A stretch of 64,000 nt of DNA, from contig NC_071621.1 in NCBI RefSeq assembly GCF_014839835.1, positions 17,757,402 to 17,821,401 of the forward strand, given 5' to 3'. This DNA comes from Dryobates pubescens (Eukaryota; Chordata; Aves; Piciformes; Picidae). Under the pieces are notes generated by a model. It had not been told where the DNA came from. It saw nothing but the letters and a program-made list of their open reading frames with translations, and made no database searches. Shown piece by piece: positions 20,745 to 31,860 of this stretch (positions are counted from its first letter, which is position 1; each line of letters opens with the position of its first letter). Position numbers and translations under genes: made by a program.

Positions 20745-22959
20745 TCAGGAGAAGTAGTGAGGTTTCTTCACGTTGATGCCGTACTCGGCCAGTGCCGGCG
20801 TCAGGTCCTCCATGGTCAGGGTGTACTTCTTGTCCTGGGGACACAAGGGGTGGCATCAGCAGAGACACCCTGAGCTGCTGCAGCCCCACAGCACCTCCTG
20901 GGGTCGGGATGTGCCCCCTGAGTCCTGCCCAGCTCCCTGCAGCAGCACTTTGGGTCTCAGAAGCTCCCAGGTGCCCTCAGCTGGGCCATGGGCAGGACTG
21001 GGCACCAGAGATGCCACCAGCCTCAGGCTCTGCTGCCAACTGGCAGGGCAAAGTACCCCCTGTGCCTGCTCCCCACTGAGGCTTCTGCCCAGACACCAGT
21101 GTTGCTGTGTCCCCAGAAGGGCACATAGGACCTGGTGGGCCCTTGGGTGGTTCTCCAGCTCTGGAGATGTTGCAGATGCCACCTGGGCACGTTCCTGGGT
21201 GATCTCTGGTGACCCTGCCCAGAGAGGAGCAGCCCCAGGGGGCATCAGTGCCCAAAGAGCTCAAGGGGCTGTGGGGGCAAGGGGCTGGCATCTGCTGAGT
21301 GGTGCCAAGGGGCAGCAAGTATCAGCCAGGAGGTACCAGCAGGAGCTGCCCAGAGAGGTTGTGGAGTCTTCTGGGGAGAGCTTCCAATGCCCCCTGGCCA
21401 TGGTGCCCTTGGGCAAGCTGCTGGGGGTGCCCTGCTGGGGGAGGGGGGTTTAGGTTGGCCTGGGTGGGTTCCAGGGGTCCCTCCCCACCAGACTCTGACA
21501 ATTCCATGACAGCTTCAGCTGCTGAACCCTGTTCCCACCACGCACGCCCTGCCTACCAGCACCACCCAGCAGGTCCAGCACCCTCGGGGAAGACATTGAG
21601 CTGGACACAGCCCCAGGAGGGCACTGCCCAGCCCTGGGAACCCCAGGAGGGCACTGCCGGGCCCCTGGCACCCCCCAGCACCTTGCTCTTGTTGCGGGAG
21701 CTGCCTGAGGCGGTGCCCTTCATCTTGCAGTGCTGCAGGGCATCGTTGGCGATGTCGGAGATGAACTTCTGTGCTGCCAGCGAGATCAGGCGGATGCTAG
21801 GGAGCAGAGGGCACTTGCTGGGCACAGCTCCCAGCGGCTGCTGCCTCCAGCCCTGCCCCCCATGGGGTACCCACCCCCAGACTCACATTCGGGGGTCCGA
21901 GGCCTCGAATCCTGCACGGTTCAGGTAGTATCCAGTGACAGCGTCCGGGATCTGCAGGGACAGAGGCTGGCAGCTGCCACAGGGGCACCCTGCACACCAC
22001 CCAGCATGACCCCTGCCCTCACAGCAGGGCCACAGGCCACCAAGAGTGGAGAAAGCAAAGATAGGGCCACCAGAGCGGGGGGACAGGGCCACCAGAGCGG
22101 GGGGACAGGGCCACCAGAGCGGGGGGACAGGGCAGGCTCCCGGTGCCGGTACCGTGGGGGTGTAATCCTCCAGCTGTAGCAGGAAATCCACCAGCGGCGT
22201 GGAGGACACCACCGGCTTCACGTCGCCGTTGGCCGCGCTGGGCGGCACGTAGACGCCGTTGGACATCGATCCTTCGGTAGGAGCCGCCGCCACTGCCGCC
22301 GAGACCGGCACTGCGGGCACCGGGGCTCAGCGGGCGGCACAGCACCGGCCCGGGGCCCGCTCCGGGCTGTGCACCCCGAGGAAGCCCTCGGGCACAGGGC
22401 TCAGCCTCCGAACCCCACGGGACCCGCCACGGGCGCCGGTATCGTCCTCCACCCCCCACCTACCACCGCTCTCCGCCCCCCGGGAGCCGGTCCCGTCCAC
22501 CAGCCCCCCCCCATCCCCGGGAGCCGGTCCTGTCCTCCAGCCCCCCATCCCAGACCCCGGGAGCGGGTCCCATCCTCTAGCCCCGCCATCCCGGACCCCG
22601 GGAGCCGGTTCCAGTCTCCGATCCCCCCACCCCACAAGTCCGTCCCGTTCTCCGGTACTTGCACCCCGCCCATCACAGACACCCCCGTGCACGATTCCCG
22701 TCCTGCCGGACTACCACGGCTCTCTGCCGGTCCTCCCGCCCCGTCCCTTTCCCCGACGCTCACCGGGCCCCCTCCCGCCGGCCGCTCCACCCTCGGTTCC
22801 CCGCGCCACGGCGCCCACCGCGCCCGGGGCGGCCCCGGTACCGGCACTGCCGAGGGCGGCGGGGCTGGGCTTGCTGTCGGCGGCCGCGGCGGAGGCGGGC
22901 GGCGCGGGGGCGGCCGAAGGGGCCGCGGGAGCCGGATCGGCCTCGGCGCTGCCGCTCAT
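20745..22959 (-). CDS. TAF10: TAF10, TFIID/SAGA subunit
   Basis: Histone-fold TBP-associated factor that pairs with TAF3 or TAF8 in TFIID and SUPT7L in SAGA. Five exons: 22959-22764, 22310-22153, 21951-21887, 21796-21682, 20834-20745 (stop 20747-20745), phases closing to 207 aa (218 in human). The N-terminal third is Ala/Pro/Gly-rich and disordered ([14 protein letters not shown]...). From [19 protein letters not shown] the sequence is nearly identical to human: histone fold [13 protein letters not shown] - [21 protein letters not shown] - [20 protein letters not shown], and the C-terminal [22 protein letters not shown]. The SNKSK lysine region before the last exon corresponds to the SET7/9 site of human TAF10 (recalled). 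The gene is tail-to-tail with ILK and directly downstream of TPP1 on the same strand. Confidence 0.97.
21225..21510 (+). repeat. CR1 LINE 3' fragment
   Basis: Sense CR1 text including 'ctgcccagagaggttgtgga' and 'ccatggtgcccttgggcaag', ending near 'gacaattccatga'. TAF10 intron 4. Confidence 0.7.
22065..22132. repeat. 23-bp tandem repeat, 3 copies, TAF10 intron 2
   Basis: Unit gccaccagagcggggggaca gg, three perfect copies beside the donor of TAF10 exon 2. Confidence 0.9.
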
Positions 22960-23150
22960 GGCCAGCCGCCGCCTGCTCCGCGCCTGCGCACGGCGCGCCG
23001 CGCCATTAGCTGTGCCACCCGGCCCGCTTCACGCCATTGGCTGCGCTGCCCACCTCGCTCCGCCCTCTCGCCGCGCCGCGCCGTTGGCTCCGCCACCCAG
23101 CCCGTTTCACCCCATTGGTGCACTGCCCACCTCGCCCCGCCCTTCCCCCC
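22960..23150 (-). promoter_or_regulatory. TAF10: TAF10 promoter with duplicated CCAAT module
   Basis: Two copies of a 78-bp block, from 23002 and from 23080. Each carries two spaced CCAAT-type elements on the minus strand (gccattagc and cattgg at 23035-23040; gccgttggc and cattgg at 23113-23118), followed by 'ctgcccacctcgc' and a GC box. This lies between the TAF10 ATG and the TPP1 3' end. Confidence 0.7.
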
Positions 23151-23212
23151 GCGGCCCAGCGCGCCCGCTGGTGGCGCGAGCGATGCACAGGAGGAGCGCC
23201 GGCGCCAGCGGC

Positions 23213-23218
23213 TTTATT
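23213..23218 (-). terminator. TPP1: TPP1 poly(A) signal
   Basis: TTTATT on + (AATAAA minus), 123 bases after the TPP1 stop. Confidence 0.75.
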
Positions 23219-23340
23219 GGCCCCGGAGCCCCGCTGTCCCCACGTCCCCGTGTCTTCCTGTCTCGCGTTCCGGTGTCTGTCTGGTATCCCCACGTCCCGA
23301 TGTCTGTCCCGTGTCCCGGTGTCCGTCTCGGTGTCCTGTG

Positions 23341-26300
23341 TCACGGCGGAAGCAGCGCCCGTAGCAGCTCGGGGAAGTTGGGGGTGCCCCAGCCGGTGAC
23401 CGGGTCCCAGCCGGGGCTGGCGCAGAAGCCCTGGCCCTGCACGGCACCGTCCAGGCAGGACAGGTGGCAGCCTTGCGTCACCTGCAAGACCGGGCATCAG
23501 CGGGGGAACCGGGGGGATCCCCGCAACGGGACCCTCACAACGGGGACCCCTGGCCGCACGTGCCCGGGGACACCCACCCCCGCCCAAAGCAGAACAGGGA
23601 TCCCCGGAATTCCCCCTGGAACCCCGCAGTGGGACCTACCAAGAACACCCTCTAGGGCCACCCTCGAGACCCGCAGCAGGACCGGGATCCCCGGGACCAC
23701 CCCCGTAACAGGCCAGGGATTCCGGGAACGCCCTCTAAGACCCCCACGGGACACGGACTCCGGGAACGTCTCCTAGGAGATCCCACACACACCACGGCCC
23801 CCAGAGGAAGCCCCGGGACACCACCACCGCCTATAGCTCGAGGGACCCCAGGGCAGCAGCGGTTCCACCTCGAGACTGCACCCCCAGCACAGTACCAGTG
23901 CCCCCAGACCCCCCACGAGTGCACGGGGAACCCTCCCCATGCATCACCACCTCCTCAAGGGCAGCAGGTTCCCCCCGCTCCAACACCCACGGGTGCCAAC
24001 CCAGGTGCCCCAGCTCCCCCCTCCCCACTCCCGCAGCCCCCCGTCCCGCTCACGTCGCGGAGGGCGGCGCCGTGGCCGCTCTCCTGCAGCCGGTAGAGCG
24101 CGGGGTTGAGGAAGCCGAGGGGGGGCAGCCCCCGCTGCAGCCGCCGGTCGTTGATCAGCGCCACCATGCCCCCCACCACCGGCGTGGACGCCTGCGGGCA
24201 CAGAGGGCACTCAGCCAAGGCGCAGGTGGCCGTTTGGCCAGCGGAGGGTGCCCACGGCGCCCACTCACCGAGGTGCCCGACACCCAGGGCAGGGGGATGC
24301 GGTTGGTCACCACCCAGTAGTTGTCAGAGAGCGCTGCCAGGTCGGGGTAGGCTCTGCCACTGCCGTTGAAGTAGGAGCTGGGGGGCAGCTTGGGCGCCTG
24401 GCGCAGGAACCGACCGACTGCTGCCGCCTGCGGGGGGTGGCATCAGCAGGGCACCTTGGCACCGCAGCTCCTGTGCCCCTTGCGCCCACCAAGCTCAGGG
24501 TGAGCAGCAGCACCCTGGCACTGTGCCCCCTGTGCCCACCGAGCTCAGGAAGAGCAGGACACTGGCATCTCACCTTCCATGCCCTCTGCCCCAGGGCTGC
24601 CCATGCCCCCCACAGCCCAGTGCCACCCTGCCCCAGGGCTGCCCATGTGCCCCACAGCCCCCAGCCCTGGTTGCAGCCCCCCAGCCCCAGATGGAGCTCA
24701 GCTCTGGCCAGACCCCAAACCCAGCTTCAGCCCCCAGCCCCCCCAACTGCAGCCCCCAGCCCCATGCAGAGTGCCCTGGCCCCAGGCAGAGCCGCCCAGG
24801 GTGCCCACCTGGTAGCTGGGCATGGGGAAGACATTGCTGAAGCCTCCTCCGCTGATGTAGTCGCTCACCTCGGTGGTCACCAGGAAGGGGTTCTTGAAGG
24901 AGGTGCCCCCCACTGTGGTGACGTAGGGGCTGGGGGCACAGGGGGGCACACAATGGTGGGAGAGTCCTGGGAAGCACCCCATGCAGAAGCCCCCTCCCCA
25001 GCAGCTGCACAGTGCCCCCAGTGCCAGCATCCCCATGCACTAGCAGGGGGCACTGATGGGTGCCCAGAGGAGTTCAGAAGCAGCTGGAGGCAGCAGCCAG
25101 GCAAGGCCCAGGGGTCACAGTGCCCCCGGGAGCTATGGTGCCCCTGAGCAGTGCCCTTTGCCCAGGGGTCACCCCCACCCTACCTGGAGGCTGGGAAGCT
25201 GGGCCGGAAAGTGTGGTTGCCACCAGAGACCCTCCTGCAGCCAGCGCCATCGTCACCTGTGCCAGGGCATGGGGTGGTCACCGTGCCCGGGCTGCCCTGT
25301 GCCCAGCTGCCAGCCAGCTACCTCGTGCCCAGCTGCTACCCTGGCTGGTCCTGTCCCCAGCTGCCACCCTGACTGCCTCATCCCAAGCTGCCACCCAACT
25401 GCCCAGTGCCCAGCTGCCACCCTGACTGCCCCATCCTGAGCTGCCACCGGACTGCCCTGTACCCAGCTGCCACCCTGACTGGTCCTGTCCCCAGCTGCCA
25501 CCCAACTGCCCTGTCCCAAGCTGCCACCCAACTATCCAGTGCCCAGCTGCCACCCTGACTGCCCCGTCCTGAGCTGCCACCGGACTGCCCTGTACCCAGC
25601 TGTCACCCTGGCTGGTCCTGTCCCCAGCTGCCACCCAACTGCCCCGTGCCCAGCTGCCCCCTAGTGGCGGTGCCCAGTGCCCGTGGGCAGGGCGCACCTG
25701 ATGCGAAGAGCACGGAGAGGCCGCGGGCAGCTGCCTTCATCAGCTCTGCGTTGACCCTGTGCAGGTAGGGCAGGGAGAGGCTGTCCTCATCGTCCCCATA
25801 GCTGACGGAGTGCACCCAGGGCACCCAGCTCATGTTGCTCAGCAGCACCAGCCAGGCCAGGAAGGGCTCCTGGCTCTCGTGCCTCCCTGCAGAGCACCAA
25901 GGGGTTGAGGGGCCTGGGGGCACTTTGACGGTGCGGGAGGCCCCCCGGCCCCTGCCCACAGCAGAGCCCTGGCACGGCAGGTTGGCATCGTGGGACCTGC
26001 AGGGGCATCAACTCCAGCCCTCACTCCAGCACCACCATGGCACCAAACCAGGTCCCAGGGGCCATGCCCGCAGGGTTCTGGAGCTCTTCAAGGGATGGGC
26101 ACTCCACCACCAACCTGGGCGGCCTGTGCCAGGCCTGACAACTCTGGCAGGGAAGAAACTGTTCCTGTCCAACCCAAACCTGCCCTGGCACAACCTGAAG
26201 CCATCTCCTCTTGGCCCAGCACTCAGGAGCAGCCCTTGAGCCCCAGCTGGCTGCAAGCTGCTCTCAGGGAGCTGCAGAGAGCCACAAGGTCTCCCCTCAG

Positions 26301-29300
26301 CCTCCTCTGCTGCAGCCTCAACCCCCCCAGCTCCCTCAGCTGCTCCTCACAACTTCTCCTTCCTTTTCCTTCTCCTCTCCATCTCTTCTCCTTCCTTCTC
26401 CTCTTCTCTTTCCCTTCTCCTTCCCTCTGCTGACCCAGCTCCTGCCCGCAGCAGATCCCTGGCACACCTGGCTGGGGAGAGTCCCATAAGCTCTGCCCCA
26501 GGGAGGCCACAGCTGCAGTGCTGGTGCCAGGGCTGGGCTGCACAGTTCAGAGACTGGAAGCTGCCGGGGAGAGCCCAGGGGAGGCTGGGGAGCGGATGAG
26601 GGGCCTGGAGCAGCTCTGTGAGGAGCAGCCCCAGAGGGGATCTGAGCAATGCTCAGCAAGAGCTCAAGGAGCTGTAGGGGGCAAGAGGCTGGGGCTGGCA
26701 TCTGCTGAGGGGTGCCCAGGGGAAAGGGGCACCAAGTGGCAGCCAGGAGGTGCCAGCAGGAGCAACTTGTTTAGGGTGAGGTTGCTGGAGGTCTGGAGCA
26801 GGCTGCCCAGAGAGGTTGTGGAGTCTCCCCTCCAGCCACGGTGTCCCCAGATGACTCAGCTGCCCACACTACCCTCACCCAGCCCCACACCCTTGTGCCC
26901 AAGGGCAGGAGGAGGTGGCAGCAGGGCAGGGCTGTCCCTGTTGGGTGTCATCTCCTGCTCAGCTGGTTCCCAATCTGGGGCAGGTGGCACTGGGTCCTGC
27001 AGCACCACCCCCATGCTGGGGCAGATGTTTTGCATCCTGGGGTTCCAGAGGTGCCTCTCTCTGCTCCCTTCCGCTGCAGCTTGGAGCCAGAGGGAGCCTC
27101 AGCCCCAGAGCAGGAGAAACACCAAAGCAGCCTTGGGCTGGTGACAAGAGGAGATGGCCTCAGGTTGTGCCAGGAGAGGTTGAGCTTGGCCCTGAGGAAC
27201 AATTTGTGCCCCCTGAGGGGTGCCCAGGCCTGGTCCAGGCTGCCCAGGGCAGTGGTGGAGTCCCCAGCCCTGGAGCGGTTCCCAAGCGCTGAAGCTGTGG
27301 TGCTGAGGGCCATGGGGGGGTGGTGCTGGGGGCAGGGTTGGGGCCATGCTTGGCTTCCACCTGACCTTCAAGGTCTCATCCAGGCCAAACAGCTTCTGGA
27401 CAGCTCTGCAGTGCCCACGTGAGGTGTGGCAGTGCCCACCACAAGGCACTCTGGGTGCTGGCAAGCTCAGAGGCCCAAAGCAGGGGAGGGAGGCCCGGGG
27501 CAGGGCACAGGGGAGGTGAGGGGGGCACAGGGCCTTACCTGCGTTGCTGAAGACCCAGGTGGAGATGTTGGCTCCTGTGCTCATGATGTACTCCACGTCC
27601 AGGCTGGCCTCCAGCCCGGCCTTGCCCCGGCCCTGGTGCCCGACCACACGGTCGACCTGCGTGCGGTGAGCGAAGCCGCGGCCGAAGAGCTGCATGAACT
27701 CTGCCAGGTCAGCCTGGTGGAAGTACTGCTCCAGGAACTGGGCACGGGGTGGCAGCAACAGAGGGGCACAGGGCACACAGTGGGGCACAGGAACAGAGAG
27801 AGACACATATTACTTGTTGGCTCCTGGAGAGCCACGGCCAGCTCTTGGCTAACCAAGGCCAGCTCCTGGCTATCCAGTGCCAGTCCTTGGCTGCTGGCTA
27901 ACCAGTGCTAGCTCCTGACTAACCAATGCCAGCTCCTGGCTAACCAGTGCCAGCCCTTGGCTCCTGGCTAACCAATGCCAGCTCTCAGTGCTGGCACACA
28001 AAAGTCCACTATAGGGCTGTGGCAGAGCCACTGCCAGCAGCCAGGGAGGAGCAGCAGGGGCAGGGCAGCATGGGCAGTACCTGGGCACAGGCCTGGCTGT
28101 TGTTGGGCAGCTGCCCCACGTCGGTGGCACTCAGGTTGTATCTCTGCCGCAGCACCGCTGGGGTCACGCCCAGGTGGAAGCTGCCCTGGCGCCGCTGCCC
28201 TGCGTCCTGCCCGGCCCAGGCTCGTGCCACCTCCTTCCGCTCCGCCGGGAACCGGTGCAGGCCTCCCACTGCCGGGCACACAGCAGGGACATGGCACAGG
28301 CCGGGATCCAGAGCTCAGGGAGGAGGCATCGCTGCCCCCTGGACACCCCTTCACCAGCTGCACCCAGGCCAGGGCCAGGGGAGGGCCACAGCCATGCTGG
28401 GAGGGCTGGAAGGGCTCTGCTGGGTCCCCAGGCTGGCACAGCTGGGGGTGCCCAGGCTGGAGAAGGGCTCCAGGGACACCTCCTGGTGGCCTGGCAGGGC
28501 TGGAAGGGGCCCAGGAGCAAGCTGGAGCCAGGCTCTGGAGCAGGAGCTGTGGGGCCAGGCCCAAGGGGGATGGTTTGGAGCTCCAGGAGGAAGCCTCAGG
28601 GCAGAGGGATGGGAGAAGGCTAGGGAGAGCCTGGCCCAGGGTGCCCAGGGAGGGGGGGAGCTGCCCCCTGGCTGGCAGCAGCCCAGGGCAGGGTGTTTGG
28701 GGCTCTGAGCTCTGCTTGGGGCTGTGCCTGCTGGCTGCAGGGCTGGAACCGGGTGCCCTTGGAAAGTCCTTTCCCACCCAAGCCCTGCCAAAGCTGACCT
28801 GGGGCAGTGCCAGGGATGGGATACTGACACCACCTGCAGGAAGCTCCTCAGGGAGCTGAGGGGCAGCCAGGACCATGTCTGAAACCTCCCTCTGTCCCCT
28901 GGGGCCCAGCAGCCTGCCCCTGTGGGGCCATACCGAAGTCCAGGTGCGGTGCCAGCTCCTCAGGCACGGTGTAGGGCACTGGGGAGCGCACGGCACTGAG
29001 CTGCCCCTTCACATAGCGCTGGAAGCGGGCACCGGGCAGCAGCCGCTCGGCCGTGCTGCAGTGTGGGCACAGCCACCACGGGCAGGCATCAGAGCATGGC
29101 TCCTACCTGACACTGCCCCAGCCCTGCCACTGTGCCCTGCCTGCCACCATCCCCTGCCTGACATTGTCCCCAGCCCTGCCACTGTGCCCTGCCTGCCACC
29201 ATCCCCTGCCTGCCACTGTCCCCAGCCCTGCCACTGTGCCCTGCCTGCTCAGCAGCACCTTGTGTGCCACCATCCCCAACCCTGCCACCACCCTATGTGC

Positions 29301-30607
29301 TTCCAGGGCAGCTGGGGGTGATCTCGGCATCCCCCCAGGCACAGAGACTCTCCCAGCCCAGCCTCCCCCAGTCCTCCCAGCCAGAGCCCTGGCACCGCAG
29401 GGGCCCCTCCAGCTCTGTGCCCAATTCCCCATGGGGCCTCCACGGCCCTGCAGAGAGACAGGGCAGGGGTAGGGCTGGCACAGGCTCCTCATGGATTCCT
29501 GGCTCCCAGCACCCCGGGACACTGGCTGGGACTCCCCCACAATGGGGATGGGCAAAGCAGCAGCCAGAAGACCACAGCCCTGGCAGAAACATGGCTCCCC
29601 TGGCACCTTGCCCCTCATGCCCTCCCGCCCCTCACTCTCAGGATGTGCTGCAGCATCCCGGGGATGGGGAAGCTTCAGCAGCCAGGGTGGGCTCTGTCAG
29701 CCCAGCCGTGCCCAGGGCTCACCTGGCTGGCATGTGGCACTCCAGGAAGTCCAGGGTGGTGACACTGTGGCACTGCTCCACGCCATGGCCCCGCAGCCAC
29801 TTCAGCACCGTCAGCAGCGTGCCTGGGGAGGGCTGCACCAGGTCCCGCAGCTGCTCCAGCGTCAGGAACTTGCCTGCCAGGGCACCAGGCTCAGGGCACT
29901 AGGCGAGGGGCAGCCTGGTGGTGCCACCCACCGGGGCAGAGGGGGCTGGGGGGGGGCAGGGCCATTACCATATTGTGGTGAGCGGGGGTCTGAGATGGCA
30001 TCAACGAGCTGTGCCAGGCGCCCCAGGCCACGCTGGCGCAGGGCGAAGGTCAGCTGCAGGTTCTGCCCAGGGCTCACGGCGCCCACATGGCTCCAGCCGG
30101 GGGGCACCCTGCAGGCAGCCTGTCAGTGGGGGCCAGTGCCACATCCCACTGACCCCCACGGGTGCCAGGGCCCTGTCCCAACCCACTGACCCCAGCAGGT
30201 GCCATGCTTGGAACCATCCCACTGATGCCCATGGGTGCCAGTACCCAGTTCTGTCCTGCTGACCCCGGTGGGTGCCATGCCTGGTCCCATTCTGACAGCC
30301 CCAGTGGGTATCATGCCCACTCCTATCCCACTGACCTCAGTGAGTGCCAGAGCCTCATCTCACCCCACCAGCCCCGGCGGGTGCCATGCCAGCTGGCATG
30401 CCCAGTCCCATCCCACCAACACCCGTGGGTGCCGTGCCCAGAGCCGGTACCCACCGGAAGGGCTGGTCCTCCTCCAGGCCCCTGGCACAGCTCCAGGCCA
30501 CCGCACACAGCACCAGCAGGGCAGGGACCCCCCGACACCTGAGGCGGGGGTCAGAGCACGGCGGCCACCGGCATGGCACCAGTGCCACGGTACCTCCCGA
30601 GCCCCAT
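23341..30607 (-). CDS. TPP1: TPP1 (CLN2), lysosomal tripeptidyl-peptidase 1
   Basis: Lysosomal serine-carboxyl (sedolisin, S53) protease releasing N-terminal tripeptides; loss in human causes CLN2 disease. Thirteen exons: 30607-30594, 30538-30455, 30108-29969, 29873-29723, 29055-28934, 28268-28081, 27737-27539, 25886-25698, 25256-25184, 24929-24809, 24427-24269, 24191-24054, 23481-23341 (stop 23343-23341), phases closing to 572 aa (human 563). Signal peptide [20 protein letters not shown] with cleavage near Ala/Gly 24; activation propeptide to about 190; mature enzyme from about [15 protein letters not shown]. Catalytic Glu and Asp in [10 protein letters not shown] (exon 7), oxyanion Asp in ASGDDGAGC (exon 8/9 junction), nucleophile Ser in VSGTSAS, the last codon of exon 11. 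The residue after the oxyanion Asp is Asp instead of the usual Ser. C-terminus [17 protein letters not shown] is typical. Short signal-peptide exon 1 matches the mammalian structure. Confidence 0.97.
25290..25665. repeat. AGCTGCCACC minisatellite in TPP1 intron
   Basis: About twelve imperfect 29- to 31-bp copies built on cccagctgccaccctgactg, with a higher-order pattern of roughly 107 bp repeating at 25395-25500 and 25545-25650. Confidence 0.9.
26030..26360 (-). repeat. CR1 LINE 3' fragment
   Basis: Reverse-oriented; 26200-26350 is the same young CR1 text as 19150-19310. It ends in a CTTCTCC-rich pyrimidine tract (26355-26430). Confidence 0.75.
26500..26850 (+). repeat. CR1 LINE 3' fragment
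   Basis: Sense copy with 'agcagccccagaggggatct', 'gcaatgctcagcaagagctc' and 'ctgcccagagaggttgtgga'; same subfamily as 48180-48500 and 53100-53440. TPP1 intron 7. Confidence 0.75.
27140..27370 (+). repeat. CR1 LINE fragment
   Basis: Sense block 'ggttgtgccaggagaggttg', 'cctgaggaacaatttgtgcc', 'ggctgcccagggcagtggtg'. TPP1 intron 7. Confidence 0.75.
27815..27980. repeat. Tandem repeat in TPP1 intron 6
   Basis: About seven imperfect 21- to 24-bp copies of ggctaaccagtgccagctcc. Confidence 0.85.
28385..28800 (+). repeat. CR1-type LINE fragment
   Basis: Sense copy of the family found reversed at 45265-45660: 'ctgctgggtccccaggctgg', 'aggagcaagctggagccagg', 'ggatggtttggagctccagg', ending 'ttggaaagtcctttcccacc'. 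TPP1 intron 5. Confidence 0.65.
29105..29290. repeat. Tandem repeat in TPP1 intron 4
   Basis: Imperfect copies based on cctgccactgtgccctgcct and gccaccatcccctgcctgac. Confidence 0.85.
30125..30445. repeat. About 57- to 60-bp tandem repeat in TPP1 intron 2
   Basis: Five to six imperfect copies with the core cccactgaccccagcaggtg ccatgc; it fills the intron up to the donor of exon 2. Confidence 0.8.
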
Positions 30608-30609
30608 CG

Positions 30610-31126
30610 CCGCGGTCCGGGTAGTGCCGCCCGAGCCCCCCGGCCCGCCGTGTGCCGCCCCGGTCCCCGTCACCGCGGGCCAAGGAGCCCCTCCCGCTCC
30701 CTTCCTCCCGGTCCCCTCGGTACTCGCTCCCCGCGCTGCCGCCGGGTCCCTGCCACCCCGGATCTCCCCGGGCTCCCCTGTCACCCCCGGTCCCCGTTAC
30801 GCCTGGCCAGGGGAGCCCCGCCTGACCTCACCTGACCCCGCGGTTCCCCTGGCGCCCCCGGTTCCCGGTCCCCCCGTTACCCCTCGTACTCCCCGCTGCC
30901 TCTCATCGCTGCCGGTCCCCCCGTTACCCACAGGTGCCCCTCGGTACCGCCCGGTGCCCACCGGCACGCCCGGTGCCTCCTTTACTCCCCGGCACCCCCA
31001 CTCCCCCGGTGCCCCCCACTGCCCTCCGTTACCCCGGGGCCATGCCGCCGCCTCCCGCCGCAGCGCCCCGGTCACGTGCTCGGGAGCACGAGCCCCAGTC
31101 ACGTGAGGGGGGTGCGGTCACGTGAT
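30610..31126 (-). promoter_or_regulatory. TPP1: TPP1 upstream region with three CLEAR-type E-boxes
   Basis: CpG-rich region upstream of the TPP1 ATG. GTCACGTG occurs at 31071-31078, 31098-31105 and 31117-31124, within 56 bases. GTCACGTGAC is the CLEAR motif bound by TFEB/TFE3, which controls lysosomal genes including TPP1. The boxes lie 465-520 bases upstream of the ATG, so either the 5' leader is long or a further leader exon exists. Confidence 0.7.
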
Positions 31127-31500
31127 GGGCGGTGTCCCGGTCCTGCCAATCCCCGGCGACCACCGGGACCGGGAACGCTCCGGGGGCGCAGAGCGTCGGG
31201 GCTGTGTCTGCAGCGCTGGCGGAGGGCACGGAGCGCGGCCGGTGTCCGCCGGTCGCTGCGCCACTCGCTCCCGGGACCGCGCTGCTGCCACATCTGGGCC
31301 GGGCTCCGGGCTCGCTCCCGGTCCAGGTCTCGGTGGCGCCGTTTGATGCAGGCCCGGGGAGGCTGTGCGCGGTCCCGATTCCGGTCCTGGTCCCTTCCTC
31401 CGGAGCGCTGAGCCCGGCCCGGGGCTGCAGCCGGTGCCGAGAGTCCGTGCGGGGACTGCGCCGGGACCGGCAGCGGATGGGGGTAGCCGTGGGGTAGGTT
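31127..31500. other. CpG-rich flank beyond the TPP1 promoter
   Basis: Dense CpG with a CCAAT at 31145-31149 and many ccgggaccgg-type palindromes. No conserved reading frame is recognised; possibly the other side of a bidirectional promoter. Confidence 0.45.
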
Positions 31501-31544
31501 TGGCTTGGGAGAGATCCCAGGAGAGACCCTGGCAGTGCCTGGGC

Positions 31545-31860
31545 ACCAACAACCCATGGTCCTCAGGGTCCCCTCCAGGGCTGGGGACTCCACCACTGCC
31601 CTGGGCAGCCTGCCACAGGCCTGGGCACCCCTCAAGAGGCACAAATTGGTCCTCAGGGCTAAGCTCAACCTCCCCTGCCACAACCTGAGGCCATCTCGTC
31701 CTGGCACAGCCCTCAGGAGCAGCCCTTGAGCCCCAGCTGGCTGCAAGCTGCTCTCAGGGAGCTGCAGAGAGCCACAAGGTCTCCCCTCAGCCTCTTCTGC
31801 TGCAGCCTCAACCCCCCCAGGGCCCTCAGCTGCTCCTCACAACTTCTCCACAGCCTTCTC
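31545..31860 (-). repeat. CR1 LINE 3' fragment
   Basis: Reverse copy, almost identical to 19010-19310 ('ccctgggcagcctgccacag', 'gagcccttgagccccagctg' type text). Confidence 0.75.

Noticed and set aside
22259-23776. A 505-codon + strand open frame across TAF10 exons 1-2 and the TPP1 3' end
   Set aside because: Pro/Ala/Arg-rich low-complexity product of GC-rich DNA, antisense to real exons and spanning a promoter.
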